DNA from: a virus
IMG/VR virus record: IMGVR_UViG_3300025669_000149
Location: 1-29,564 of that record
Strand: one strand, 5' to 3'
DNA length: 29,564 nt
Of the stretch, positions 7,471 to 15,465 are shown piece after piece. Numbering within the stretch: the stretch's first letter is position 1; each line of letters begins with the position of its first letter. The notes below the pieces were generated by a model. That model worked only from the letters and a program-made list of their open reading frames with translations, was not told the DNA's origin and did no database searches. Both the position numbers and the translations under genes were made by a program.

Positions 7471-9468
7471 ATGGTAAAAAGACTACTCTACAGCTACGTC
7501 TTGGGTGGGGAAGAAATTATAGATTTCGTCCTTCCCGAATCAAGAGTACATCTTACTAGAGATTATACTACTTGCGACACTGCTGAAATAAGAATCTCGT
7601 CTGATGTTGAGGACACAGTTGTTCCAACTAAAGGCCAGACAATAGTGGTATCTAGGGGAGAGCTGGTCGCGACAGAGAAAAAGAAATTTAGAGGTACTGT
7701 CAATCTCATCACTAAGCAAGGCAACGTCTATATCTTAAGCTGCAATCAGAAGATGGACGACCTCAATTATATGCGCTTCACTAAAAGCTATGACATAGAC
7801 ATCGACCCTGAAGAGGGCGAGCTCTCTGCTATATTCAAAGACATAGCTGAAGATGGCGGGTTCACTGTCAGCACTCAAGATTCTGGAAAGGCTGTCGGAG
7901 ATGTCAGGTCCAAGCAATTCGTCTCGAGAGGCAACACGCGAATGAATAAGCTGGCTTTGATTGCCAGGATCCTAAACTGGATAATCCGTGAGGACTATGA
8001 TGATGATGAGCTTGTGTTCGAACCTAAAGGTTATCTTCTATATCCTACCACGCTCACAGTAGGTTCAAATGTTCACAACGTCCCGAAATGGGAAGATAAT
8101 CTACATAATATGCGTAATAAACTCACCATCAAAGGCGCGTATGAACTAGATACCAGGACTGAGAGCGAGACAGGTGACGGGTCCACTACAGAGTTTGATT
8201 TCACTTATACTCCCGAATCCACTGAATGCGAGGTCAACTCATCCCTTCAACGGCGAGGTGTCGAGAACGGAAGCGGGACTTATGATTATTACGTCGATAC
8301 TGAGAATAAGAAATATGTCTTTGTGACTGCACCTACAAACCTTCATACTATTGAGATGAAATATACTACCAAGATTGCGAGGAACGTCACTGGCAGCGAC
8401 GCGGGTTCAATAACTCGGTGGGATAAGACTAAAGAGGACGAGTTCACATTCAAAGATTTGACAACCATTGATGATGCAGAGACGAGACTCACCCAGCTAC
8501 TTGACCTATTGAAGAACGGCGAAACCAAGACGAGACTTATCACTGATGAATATGATCTTGAGGTAGGCAACAAAGTCCCCGTAGTAGATAGCACATCCTC
8601 TGAGTACAGTGGTGAATACATTGTGTTTGAGATTATACTCAACTATCCAGAGGTTGTCGATACTGTCATCATAGGAAATGAAAAGATAAGCCTGTCCGAT
8701 ATAACTCAATCTATTGAAGAGCGATTGGCCGAACTTGAACAGGAGTCGGGCGGGTCCGTTGAGTTGTTAAGACATTCTATTCCGTTGCGGAAGACTATCA
8801 ACCTCATAAAAGAAACTCTGGTCAAGACCCGATACAAGATATGCGACTCTTTTATATCTGACCATTATGTGAACAGCTTGGTCGATACAGGCGCAGTCTT
8901 GCAGGAGTTCGATGATTACACAGATTGGTCGGTCAATACAGGTGATGTGACTCTATCGAACGAATCAACTATCGTGCTTAATGGCGGGACCAGCCTTAAG
9001 ATAATCTGCAATGATTATACGCAGACCATACGAATAGATAGTGCCGAATCGCTAGGAGATATATCTGCTTATACTGGGGCTGCAAGTGGAGCGCCCATTC
9101 AAGGGACTGTCGGGCTTTGGTTATATGTGACTACTGCAACAGATATAAACACTGTCAGGTTAAGGTTGGGAACTTCAGCGTCTGTATACTATACATATCA
9201 AGCCACAGCGTATGCGAGCGTAGACGGATATGACAATTTTGATAGTAAGACATTCACACTTCAAGCAGGTTGGAATTACATCCTGTTCGACTTGACCGAT
9301 GAATTGCTTCACTCTGGAACACCGAACTGGACAGTTGCAGACTATTGTAGGATTCATATTGCTGCGACTGCAAACGCTACATTCTACTTAGGATATATGA
9401 CGGTAGGCAACGGGAGCAACATCGGCCTCAATGGTGTAGGATATAGAGTAATGGAGATGAGCACATGA
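7471..9468 (+). CDS. Baseplate hub (gpD/gp27-like) with C-terminal jelly-roll domain
   Basis: This 665-residue protein has three parts. Residues 1-215 look like the hub fold of phage late-control gpD/gp27 proteins: an N-terminal beta barrel (ESRVHLTRDYTTCDTAEIRI) and a helix-rich segment (NTRMNKLALIARILNWII) are typical. A beta module of the type seen at 1902 and 4094 is inserted at about 231-295 (GDGSTTEFDFTY to IEMKYTTK). After the rest of the hub and a helix at 410-460, residues 480-650 resemble a carbohydrate-binding jelly roll (GLWLYVTTATDINTVRLRLG, then WNYILFDL). A similar C-terminal domain occurs in the next protein. The hub anchors the tail tip; the jelly roll probably faces the cell surface. 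Confidence 0.6.
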   Translation: MVKRLLYSYVLGGEEIIDFVLPESRVHLTRDYTTCDTAEIRISSDVEDTVVPTKGQTIVVSRGELVATEKKKFRGTVNLITKQGNVYILSCNQKMDDLNYMRFTKSYDIDIDPEEGELSAIFKDIAEDGGFTVSTQDSGKAVGDVRSKQFVSRGNTRMNKLALIARILNWIIREDYDDDELVFEPKGYLLYPTTLTVGSNVHNVPKWEDNLHNMRNKLTIKGAYELDTRTESETGDGSTTEFDFTYTPESTECEVNSSLQRRGVENGSGTYDYYVDTENKKYVFVTAPTNLHTIEMKYTTKIARNVTGSDAGSITRWDKTKEDEFTFKDLTTIDDAETRLTQLLDLLKNGETKTRLITDEYDLEVGNKVPVVDSTSSEYSGEYIVFEIILNYPEVVDTVIIGNEKISLSDITQSIEERLAELEQESGGSVELLRHSIPLRKTINLIKETLVKTRYKICDSFISDHYVNSLVDTGAVLQEFDDYTDWSVNTGDVTLSNESTIVLNGGTSLKIICNDYTQTIRIDSAESLGDISAYTGAASGAPIQGTVGLWLYVTTATDINTVRLRLGTSASVYYTYQATAYASVDGYDNFDSKTFTLQAGWNYILFDLTDELLHSGTPNWTVADYCRIHIAATANATFYLGYMTVGNGSNIGLNGVGYRVMEMST

Positions 9469-10379
9469 CAGATATGAAAACATCTAACGGCCTCAAAGTT
9501 GTAATGAATCGGGCATTTAAATATAATCCATCATATAAGGAACCTTCAAAGTTCAAGATAGGCAGAGCAAACGGTACGCCTATAATATCTGACACTGACA
9601 TTGATATGGCTATCCCGCTTCTGGACGGCACAGTGAACGACGACGGTTCGAACACTCTCACAGGATCGTCAGGTGGAGACAACTCAACAGCCAATACAAC
9701 CACGTTTAAGGCGGGCGCTGGAGAAACTGATGTGACTGCGCAGAACCTTATCGGGAACGCCACCAACGCCACCAAGATATGGACAATCGCCGATTTATCT
9801 TCTGCAGGGAATGTGATGACTGCCGACCAACCTTTCGGGCTATGGCTTAAGATACTAGACGCTGCAGCACTGGCAAAGTTCTTATCTGCTGGAACCTGCC
9901 TTGAGATAAAGCTTGGGAGCGATTCAAGCAATTACTATTCGATTGAGTTCGAAGCATCGGACCTGGCGACTGGCTGGAACTGGATTACAAGCAACGCGGT
10001 CAATGTCGAGGACATGACTGAGACTAGCACAGTTGTAGGCGCTATCGACACATTCATAATTGAAGTCACTACCAACAACTCAACTGATGCGTTCATTGCT
10101 GGAGATTTGATATTTGATCTCTTGCGTCAATGGGAATACTCAGACATAATCCAAGATTTCGTGACAGCGTATCCTTCTTTTAACGAGACAACCATGAAAG
10201 TCACCATACGGGGTTTTGTGACATCGACTCAGATGAACGGGTTCGATTTCAATGTGGCTGCGCTTGAGAATGAGGACACTAGCATAAAGGTGACTGATAT
10301 AGACGATTTCGATAATGATTCAAAAGCCGACACTGATGAGTTCGCATTCGAGTTTGTGACCCAGTTCGTGCAGGGGTGA
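9465..10379 (+). CDS. Baseplate or tail-tip protein with jelly-roll domain
   Basis: This 304-residue protein overlaps the hub gene by four bases. Residues 45-225 contain a beta domain (GLWLKILDAAALAKFL, LEIKLGSDSSNYYSIEF, GWNWITSN, DTFIIEVTTNN) that looks related to the C-terminal domain of the hub. This suggests an intragenomic duplication of a sugar- or surface-binding domain. The last 80 residues include MKVTIRGFVTSTQMNGFDF and a very acidic stretch (DIDDFDNDSKADTDEF), which may bind metal. I infer a receptor-side structural role. Confidence 0.5.
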   Translation: MTDMKTSNGLKVVMNRAFKYNPSYKEPSKFKIGRANGTPIISDTDIDMAIPLLDGTVNDDGSNTLTGSSGGDNSTANTTTFKAGAGETDVTAQNLIGNATNATKIWTIADLSSAGNVMTADQPFGLWLKILDAAALAKFLSAGTCLEIKLGSDSSNYYSIEFEASDLATGWNWITSNAVNVEDMTETSTVVGAIDTFIIEVTTNNSTDAFIAGDLIFDLLRQWEYSDIIQDFVTAYPSFNETTMKVTIRGFVTSTQMNGFDFNVAALENEDTSIKVTDIDDFDNDSKADTDEFAFEFVTQFVQG

Positions 10380-10382
10380 AAA

Positions 10383-11432
10383 ATGACAAATAGAACAAGC
10401 TTCGCAAAGGTAACGAGTGGAAATGGATTAGGCAACGGATACTTCAACGGCGTCGTCAATTTCATGGCAAAGAAACATTTTTTTATGTTGTTGGATGGTA
10501 CGGTGTCTTCAGACGACGATGCAGGATATTTCTATGATGATAATTTATCTGATGTGTGGGACTTGGATAATTCAACAGCTCCAATAATGGCCGACACTTT
10601 AGTTTTCTGTGAGGTGTTAGAGCTGTTTCACGATGAATCTGTAGATACTGATATTTGGACTGTTGCCGAGCCTGGCGTAGCTGCAGTCACGGAAGCTGGT
10701 ACTGATTATGATAGTAGGATCACTCTATCAGGCTATAGGAATGGTGGCGATGACAACGCTTCAATTACGGCAGACCAAACAAATGCTATCGATTTAAAAC
10801 TAGCAGACTCGGAATGGTTTATAGATTATGCAGGCGATGTAAGTGGCGACCCTGGAGATGCTGGAGTTGTCAGAATACAGCTAGTGGATTCAAGTGCGAA
10901 TGTAGTTACGGTTAAATCACACACTATGAGTAATTCGACCTCCCCTGACCTTAGTAGGCGTCTTATTAGAATAGCTGTTGATGTAAGTGAAGAAAAAGCT
11001 TATGTCTACGACGGAATAACTGATGAGACTTCTGTAGAGATAGATATATCTACTTTAGTTGGTACTAATTGGTGGATAAGGTTTCTAACAGATGCAGGTA
11101 CATCTGAATCTTACTCTATAATGTATGTATATTCGATAGGTTATATTGACACATCAAGTACAGGAACTGTCAAATATGTATCTACTGCGCAATCTTTGAC
11201 AGGCAACACAGGAGCGATTGTCAAGCACGGACTTAGTAGTTCAACATTCAAACTCAGCATGGACGCTGGCGCGAACTACACGGATATGGTTGACCAAGAA
11301 GTCAATAACATGGTGTCTGGCTCTAGCACGATCATAAACATTGAGGGTGATTTGGAAACTGCAGTCGTAACCGCCAACACAGCAACGGCAGCCAATTACG
11401 ATACTGACAGCGGGGTCCAGATACTATACTAA
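10383..11432 (+). CDS. Tail fibre or receptor-binding candidate
   Basis: This 349-residue protein starts after GGGGTGA. It is beta rich with many Asp, Ser and Thr. Middle segments (IDLKLADSEWFIDYAGDVSG, WWIRFLTDAG) resemble a concanavalin-like or laminin-G-like sandwich, and the C-terminus (TFKLSMDAGANYTDMVDQEV) looks like a small assembly domain. By eye the first two thirds are more AT rich, with more TTA, AGT and GAT codons, than the flanking genes. This is compatible with exchange of a host-range gene. No specific family was recognised. Confidence 0.45.
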   Translation: MTNRTSFAKVTSGNGLGNGYFNGVVNFMAKKHFFMLLDGTVSSDDDAGYFYDDNLSDVWDLDNSTAPIMADTLVFCEVLELFHDESVDTDIWTVAEPGVAAVTEAGTDYDSRITLSGYRNGGDDNASITADQTNAIDLKLADSEWFIDYAGDVSGDPGDAGVVRIQLVDSSANVVTVKSHTMSNSTSPDLSRRLIRIAVDVSEEKAYVYDGITDETSVEIDISTLVGTNWWIRFLTDAGTSESYSIMYVYSIGYIDTSSTGTVKYVSTAQSLTGNTGAIVKHGLSSSTFKLSMDAGANYTDMVDQEVNNMVSGSSTIINIEGDLETAVVTANTATAANYDTDSGVQILY

Positions 11433-11433
11433 G

Positions 11434-12327
11434 ATGAATATATTCCAGAAGATAATAAAACATCTGTATGATTCTTATTGTCAGGAATATGATGAACAAG
11501 CGAGATATGCAGAGCTCCTCAAAGAAGAGATTGTCGGGTTGAGGGTCAAGCTTACATATATCGAAGCGGACTTTGACAAATGCGTCCGTAAGATGAACTC
11601 TACCACTAAAGAGTTGGAAACTAAGACCTCTAATCTGGCAAGAATCAAATCAGATTATTTTGTCAGGACGTTGGATGAGTTCAAAGAATATCTTATCAAG
11701 AACGTCCCCACTACAACTATTGGATACAGCTTCAGAGGAAGCCTTAAGGACGCGCATGAGCATTATCAGGACTTCTCAAAAGATGATGTGATGCGCGGTA
11801 AGTTCTTGGTGTTCTTGCAGAAGTTTATCAAGAACAGCCCAAAGTTCGACAATGCAGACACTCTCATCTATAATCTCAATCTGTATCTGGACAAACATAT
11901 CAACGCATTCGATAAGCCGTATCAATCTGATATGACCATCTTCAAGGAGTTCGAGCATTGGATGAGTCCAGAAGAAGTGTATTCTTATTATGTCGATAAG
12001 AAAATAGCAGGCGATTGCGACGATACAGGCACTTTCAAGCATTGCTGTTTCGTGACGGCATTGATTTACTACGGCTTCTGGTCTGATTGTTCCTGGAGAC
12101 TTAGGACTATCATTGTCAATGTCATCACTGGTGGCAATCATTATGTTCTTGCCTGGGTCAAGGAAGACTCAGAAGGATATTGTCGCGGTTGGATCCCGCT
12201 CGAAACGACTTACTATAAAAGCCTGTTCGAGAAGATATGGAAGAACAACATCCAACTCAGAGATAATGTTATGTATAAGATTTTATGGAGCTTCGATGAA
12301 GAAGCAGAATATAGACGAATAGAATAG
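11434..12327 (+). CDS. Transglutaminase-fold cysteine protease, lysis enzyme candidate
   Basis: This 297-residue protein has a coiled coil at about residues 18-72 and a C-terminal transglutaminase-like domain. The motif GDCDD puts a nucleophilic Cys at 195, in a helix that continues TGTFKHCCFVTALIYYGF. NHYVLAW gives His236, and GWIPLETTY gives an acidic residue (Glu257) where these enzymes usually have Asp. This is the Cys-His-Asp/Glu order of bacterial transglutaminase-like peptidases. Pseudomurein endoisopeptidases of methanogen viruses use the same fold, but I do not claim homology to that subfamily. A two- to three-helix membrane protein follows, so a lysis role is plausible; a virion-associated peptidase is the alternative. 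The gene ends in TAG, a rare stop here, and the next gene is in the same frame. Confidence 0.6.
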   Translation: MNIFQKIIKHLYDSYCQEYDEQARYAELLKEEIVGLRVKLTYIEADFDKCVRKMNSTTKELETKTSNLARIKSDYFVRTLDEFKEYLIKNVPTTTIGYSFRGSLKDAHEHYQDFSKDDVMRGKFLVFLQKFIKNSPKFDNADTLIYNLNLYLDKHINAFDKPYQSDMTIFKEFEHWMSPEEVYSYYVDKKIAGDCDDTGTFKHCCFVTALIYYGFWSDCSWRLRTIIVNVITGGNHYVLAWVKEDSEGYCRGWIPLETTYYKSLFEKIWKNNIQLRDNVMYKILWSFDEEAEYRRIE

Positions 12328-12339
12328 GAGGTGCAAATA

Positions 12340-12597
12340 ATGTGGGAAATAATTGGATTCATTGTCGTTCCATTACTTAGCGCGTTCGCTGGATGGGCAG
12401 TCAAATCTTTGGCCGACAAGAAAGTGACAGTTGTTGAATGGCAAGAGTTAGCGATAACCCTCATCAGGTTAGGCATTCTTGAATGTTCGCTGTTCTACGG
12501 GTTCAGCCTTGATGCCAATGTCAGCCTAGCGATTCCGCTAGTAGTAGAGTTTGCTTACCAGATATTTAAGAAGGTCTTTGCAAGCTTCAACAAATAA
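12340..12597 (+). CDS. Holin-like small membrane protein
   Basis: ATG 12340 follows a strong GGAGGTG site, which rules out the in-frame GTG at 12331 lying inside that site. The 85-residue product has hydrophobic spans at about residues 3-22 (IIGFIVVPLLSAFAGWAV) and 59-75 (VSLAIPLVVEFAYQIF), with a weaker span near 38-52. It ends in a basic tail (KKVFASFNK). Size, topology and position after the transglutaminase-fold enzyme fit a holin that would permeabilise the membrane for lysis. It is the last gene before a T-rich terminator. Confidence 0.6.
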   Translation: MWEIIGFIVVPLLSAFAGWAVKSLADKKVTVVEWQELAITLIRLGILECSLFYGFSLDANVSLAIPLVVEFAYQIFKKVFASFNK

Positions 12598-12609
12598 TTT
12601 TTTTCTTTT
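12598..12609 (+). terminator. T-rich terminator
   Basis: Seven Ts, a C and four more Ts follow directly on the stop of the holin-like gene, without a clear hairpin. Poly-T tracts of this kind end transcription in archaea. It probably closes the late tail and lysis operon, though genes resume 30 bases later. Confidence 0.5.
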
Positions 12610-12630
12610 ATTGCTAACAAAGAGGTAATC

Positions 12631-12906
12631 ATGAGCGTTGAAGAAGTTATCGCTGGAGCCCTGGATGATTTATGTAAGACTATGCCCGCTATAGCGCAGT
12701 CCGTCATAATGAAAGGATATTTTATCACCCGAATCAAGATTCATAAGGAACCCATAAAGATAAACGGCGTCTATCGCCAATCTGAAGACCAGATGGTGAT
12801 CGTAGACTTCCAGAATAAGATGATATATGACCAGAACGCCTTCATTGCCCACTCTCAATCACTTTATAATCTATTCAATGGGGTGACTAGGTGGTATGAG
12901 TGCTGA
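12631..12906 (+). CDS. Hypothetical protein
   Basis: This 91-residue protein starts at ATG 12631 behind GAGGTAA. The N-terminal 30 residues are helical (VEEVIAGALDDLCKTM). A strand-rich middle follows (YFITRIKIHKEPIKINGVYR, then MVIVDFQNKMIYDQN) and a short helix closes it. I do not recognise the family. It overlaps the next gene by 11 bases and lies between the lysis pair and a strong terminator, so it may be expressed late. Confidence 0.5.
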   Translation: MSVEEVIAGALDDLCKTMPAIAQSVIMKGYFITRIKIHKEPIKINGVYRQSEDQMVIVDFQNKMIYDQNAFIAHSQSLYNLFNGVTRWYEC

Positions 12907-13126
12907 CGAATCCCAAGATGTCTGTTATTGGATCTTCGTATTCAGGCCGACTGCGACATATTATGCCTACATGACTAAGAAATCTGGGCAGGGCTATTGT
13001 CCTGAGTGCCGATATGATCCTGAGAACAATCCTAAGTGTCCAGGATATAGGCCGATATTGATGCCTAGTAATATGATACAGCGTAATCTACAACTCAACG
13101 GGATTGATGGTTCAGGGCGCAAATGA
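12896..13126 (+). CDS. Small zinc-knuckle protein
   Basis: This 76-residue protein overlaps its upstream neighbour by 11 bases. A CPECRYDPENNPKCPGY segment (about residues 35-51) has three clustered Cys residues, and a further Cys lies near residue 10, so zinc binding is possible but not proven. The N-terminal third is aromatic rich (YWIFVFRPTATYYAYM). Family and function are unknown. It is the last gene before the 13187 hairpin terminator. Confidence 0.45.
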   Translation: MSADESQDVCYWIFVFRPTATYYAYMTKKSGQGYCPECRYDPENNPKCPGYRPILMPSNMIQRNLQLNGIDGSGRK

Positions 13127-13186
13127 GGCTCTCAGAGAACACTTTCCTATTAATTGGTATATTGTATCGACTCACGCTTAATTCTT

Positions 13187-13229
13187 GGGGCTTGACCGCA
13201 CATCACCCCCCGCGGTCAAGCCCCTTTTT
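13187..13229 (+). terminator. Strong hairpin terminator with T5 tail
   Basis: A perfect 13-bp inverted repeat (GGGGCTTGACCGC at 13187-13199 pairing with 13212-13224) has a 12-base C-rich loop and is followed at once by five Ts. It looks like a bacterial intrinsic terminator. It separates the late region from the early operon that starts near 13337. Confidence 0.85.
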
Positions 13230-13310
13230 CCATAAATGTGTGACATTTAAACCATAATTTCCGATAATCTTGACATTTCTGTCTCAGAACTGGAGAGGTG
13301 AAATCGGAAG

Positions 13311-13343
13311 TTATATATATGAGGATACCTACACCTATGTGTA
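13311..13343 (+). promoter_or_regulatory. Archaeal-type promoter for a leaderless early transcript
   Basis: A TATA box, TTATATATAT at 13311-13320, follows the purine-rich GGAAG, which could act as a BRE. The centre of the box lies 22 and 28 bases before the two in-frame ATGs at 13337 and 13343, the spacing expected when transcription starts at or next to the start codon. A TTGACA at about 13270 has no -10 box at the right distance. This is the clearest promoter of the early region. Confidence 0.6.
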
Positions 13344-13573
13344 TGAACGCACAAACTCCATCACTCAAACGGAAATCAACTAATCTGTCCCTGGACCCGA
13401 AGGTCTGGAACGATTTCAAGGTTCTCTGTTTGCAGACTGAAGGTGGCCTTGCATCGCGCAGGGTAGAGGATTTCATGCGCGCTGAATTAAAAAAACTGGA
13501 GGAACAAAATGAGAAGAAAAACAACAATGCATCTGCTGAACTACCTATATCAGCGGAAGATAATCGCGACTGA
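13337..13573 (+). CDS. Ribbon-helix-helix regulator
   Basis: ATG 13337 (or 13343) is preferred to GTG 13298 because a TATA box sits about 25 bases upstream. The product is 78 residues. KSTNLSLDPKVWNDFKVLC (about residues 12-30), then a helix ending in EDFMRAELKKLEEQ, is the strand-helix-helix layout of RHH (MetJ/Arc-type) DNA-binding proteins. These bind operators as dimers through the strand. The tail is Asn/Lys rich and disordered. As first gene of the early operon it probably regulates that promoter. Confidence 0.65.
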   Translation: MCMNAQTPSLKRKSTNLSLDPKVWNDFKVLCLQTEGGLASRRVEDFMRAELKKLEEQNEKKNNNASAELPISAEDNRD

Positions 13574-13802
13574 GCCAATCGATTTAGGCCGAGTCGCAGA
13601 AGAATACCTTACCCATTGCGAAGGGCGAGGACAACCTCAAGAGGTCGAGAGGGAGCGAAACATCGCTGCCTACGAACGACATCTCGAACAGGCTTCTAAG
13701 CATCATCCTGTAACAGGGAATTTCCAACCATCTTTTGAATTGGCTAAACTTGTGACACCTAAATTTGTTGTGGACAATATCATAACGGATGTGGCACGAT
13801 GA
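13509..13802 (+). CDS. Hypothetical protein overlapping the RHH gene
   Basis: This 97-residue protein starts at ATG 13509, only 6 bases after GGAGG (inside the RHH gene). That site supports the unusual 65-base overlap. The middle is helical and charged (RVAEEYLTHCEGRGQPQEVERERNIAAYERHLEQA). The C-terminus reads FELAKLVTPKFVVDNIITDVAR. The family is unknown. It overlaps the next gene by ATGA, so the two are probably translationally coupled. Confidence 0.5.
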   Translation: MRRKTTMHLLNYLYQRKIIATEPIDLGRVAEEYLTHCEGRGQPQEVERERNIAAYERHLEQASKHHPVTGNFQPSFELAKLVTPKFVVDNIITDVAR

Positions 13803-13933
13803 GCAACTACAGAGAAGTCAACGCATCGGCAGCCGACATTTCAATTCAACTAGCCGATGAAGCTGAAGAATCTGAGAACCGCGCCTTGAGAGAGGCAGAA
13901 GAACACGACACATTAGGGGGAAATGTAAGATGA
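13799..13933 (+). CDS. Small acidic protein, 44 residues
   Basis: The ATG overlaps the previous TGA (ATGA) and the TGA overlaps the next ATG (ATGA). The gene exactly fills the space between two coupled genes, which is the main evidence that it is translated. The product is helical and very acidic (ADEAEESENRALREAEEHD). No function can be assigned. Confidence 0.5.
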   Translation: MSNYREVNASAADISIQLADEAEESENRALREAEEHDTLGGNVR

Positions 13934-14445
13934 CAGACAAACAAGCTACAATACAACATCTAAAGGTGTTAGATACGGATTTCTCGGATTGCGGTCCGCA
14001 ACTTGTCAAGAAAGGCTGCCAAAGAGACGAGATACAAAGACAGATGAAGGCCATCGAAGTAAATGTGCGGTTGGCCGTCAACAACGAGAAGGTCAAGGAA
14101 GAAGTCATCAAATACAAGACCAAGAAGGCTGCCAAAGATGCTGCTGAGGAATACTTCTTAAAAGTCCATGATGCTACAGAGGTGACGGTGGAGGAGTTGT
14201 GTGCAATGTACGAGAAGCAAACCATCACTATTGAGAAAGATCGGTACACGAACGCAGAACAGCGCGAGCTTGCATTCTCTCAAAGGATTCATCAGTCTGA
14301 GGAATACACTAAGTTCAATGACGCGCATATCCAACTAATCAATGACATCAATGAACTAAAGGCAGACATGGAACGACTCAAATTCTCACAGAGAAGCTGG
14401 GTATCGATTGCATCCCTTCTAGCGGGTGACACAACAAACAGGTGA
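13930..14445 (+). CDS. Coiled-coil protein preceding the annealing protein
   Basis: This 171-residue, almost wholly helical protein carries a long Lys/Glu-rich coil at residues 50-85, a YTNAEQRELAFSQRIHQSEEY segment near 105-125 and a second coil (INDINELKADMERLK). The latter pattern (NAEQRELA, then coil, then a short hydrophobic end) is common, from memory, in phage genes next to single-strand annealing proteins. Their role is unproved; a recombination-accessory or Gam-like nuclease-inhibitor role is conceivable. It lies 5 bases before the annealing-protein candidate. Confidence 0.5.
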   Translation: MTDKQATIQHLKVLDTDFSDCGPQLVKKGCQRDEIQRQMKAIEVNVRLAVNNEKVKEEVIKYKTKKAAKDAAEEYFLKVHDATEVTVEELCAMYEKQTITIEKDRYTNAEQRELAFSQRIHQSEEYTKFNDAHIQLINDINELKADMERLKFSQRSWVSIASLLAGDTTNR

Positions 14446-14450
14446 TTTAA

Positions 14451-15086
14451 ATGGAAGATAATGAAACTAAGGAGATTGCTATAGTCCAATCGGCTGTGAC
14501 AATCACAGAGGCCGAGGAACAGATAAAGTTCTTCTCGAAGTTGAAACAGACGGTTCTCAGCAGTGATGACAAGATACGGATAAATGGGAACCCGTACATC
14601 AAGAAGACGGGTTGGCGCAAAATCAAGACATTCTTCAATCTGTGCCAAGAGATCCTGCAATGTACTAGGCTGACGCCGACAGACGATTCTTTTATGTGGG
14701 TATATCGAGTCAGGGTATCGCACAAAAAGACTGGCGCGTATACTGATGCAGAGATGGCCTGTTCATCAACAGAAAAATTCTCCAATGGGAAGCCTGAGAC
14801 AGCCATTATGGCGATGGCACAGACACGGGCTTTTAATCGCGCAATAAGCGACCTTGTGGGTGGTGGAGAGGTAACGGCGGAGGAGATTGATACTCCTGAC
14901 GGGGGTGGTGTATCTGCTCCTCCTGCCAAACCTACTGCTCAGATGCCAGACAAGAAGGTCTGCACAGTGAACGGCTGTGGGGTGGACATCACTGCCAAGG
15001 TGTACGAGTTCTCTATGAGTAAATTCGGTATACCTGCCTGTATGAACTGTCAGAAGAAGCTCAAAGAAGCACAAAACAATAGGTGA
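14451..15086 (+). CDS. Rad52/Erf-like single-strand annealing protein candidate with zinc ribbon
   Basis: In this 211-residue protein, residues 44-140 follow a recurrent phage and archaeal pattern: NGNPYIKKTGWRKIKTFFNL, then a WVYRVRVSH strand, a DAEMACSSTEKF strand, and an AMAQTRAFNRAISDLVGGGE helix. These landmarks (GWRK near the start, TRAxNRA at the end) fit annealing proteins of the Rad52/Erf type, which coat single strands and promote recombination. A Gly/Pro/Ala-rich linker leads to a C-terminal zinc ribbon at about 170-205 (CTVNGC, then CMNC), often found on these proteins. The family call is from motif memory; a related DNA-binding fold is possible. Confidence 0.55.
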   Translation: MEDNETKEIAIVQSAVTITEAEEQIKFFSKLKQTVLSSDDKIRINGNPYIKKTGWRKIKTFFNLCQEILQCTRLTPTDDSFMWVYRVRVSHKKTGAYTDAEMACSSTEKFSNGKPETAIMAMAQTRAFNRAISDLVGGGEVTAEEIDTPDGGGVSAPPAKPTAQMPDKKVCTVNGCGVDITAKVYEFSMSKFGIPACMNCQKKLKEAQNNR

Positions 15087-15090
15087 TAAC

Positions 15091-15465
15091 ATGAAAATAA
15101 ATGTGAATATTGAAGAAGTGGACGCATATAAGCGAACGCGGTATGAGACAGAAAGAGACGGTTCAGAGTTCGGCTGGGTGGCGAAGTTCACTGATGCCCA
15201 GACAGACGACCTCTTTGATAGGCTCAAAGAGAAGATCGAGAACCGTAAGAAATACAGGCACATCCTAAAAGAAGAGATATATCGCAAAATCAAAGCGATA
15301 ATGCCTAAAGCTGAAGAGTTCACTGCAGACATGGTTGCCAATCTACCTGATGCCATCACAAAGATGGCTGACGAGTATGAGAAGCGGACTAAGCTGAACA
15401 AGGTGAAGCCTCTCAACAGAAGCATACCAGAGGTCATCGCGGATGATGCAAAAGACGATAAGTAA
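15091..15465 (+). CDS. Hypothetical helical protein
   Basis: This 124-residue protein starts behind GGTGATAAC. It opens with a strand (MKINVNIEEVDAY), followed by charged helices (DDLFDRLKEKIENRKKYRHILKEEIYRKI) and a Lys/Asp-rich tail. It overlaps the SWIM-like gene by 23 bases and is probably part of the recombination operon. I recognise no family. Confidence 0.5.
   Translation: MKINVNIEEVDAYKRTRYETERDGSEFGWVAKFTDAQTDDLFDRLKEKIENRKKYRHILKEEIYRKIKAIMPKAEEFTADMVANLPDAITKMADEYEKRTKLNKVKPLNRSIPEVIADDAKDDK

Noticed and set aside
13270-13300. Bacterial promoter with TTGACA
   Set aside because: No -10 box lies about 17 bases downstream; the TATA box at 13311 explains the start better.
14766-15437. 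Minus-strand frame of 223 codons
   Set aside because: It lies antisense to two well-supported genes, is Ser/Leu/Arg rich in the way antisense frames are, and has no ribosome-binding site.
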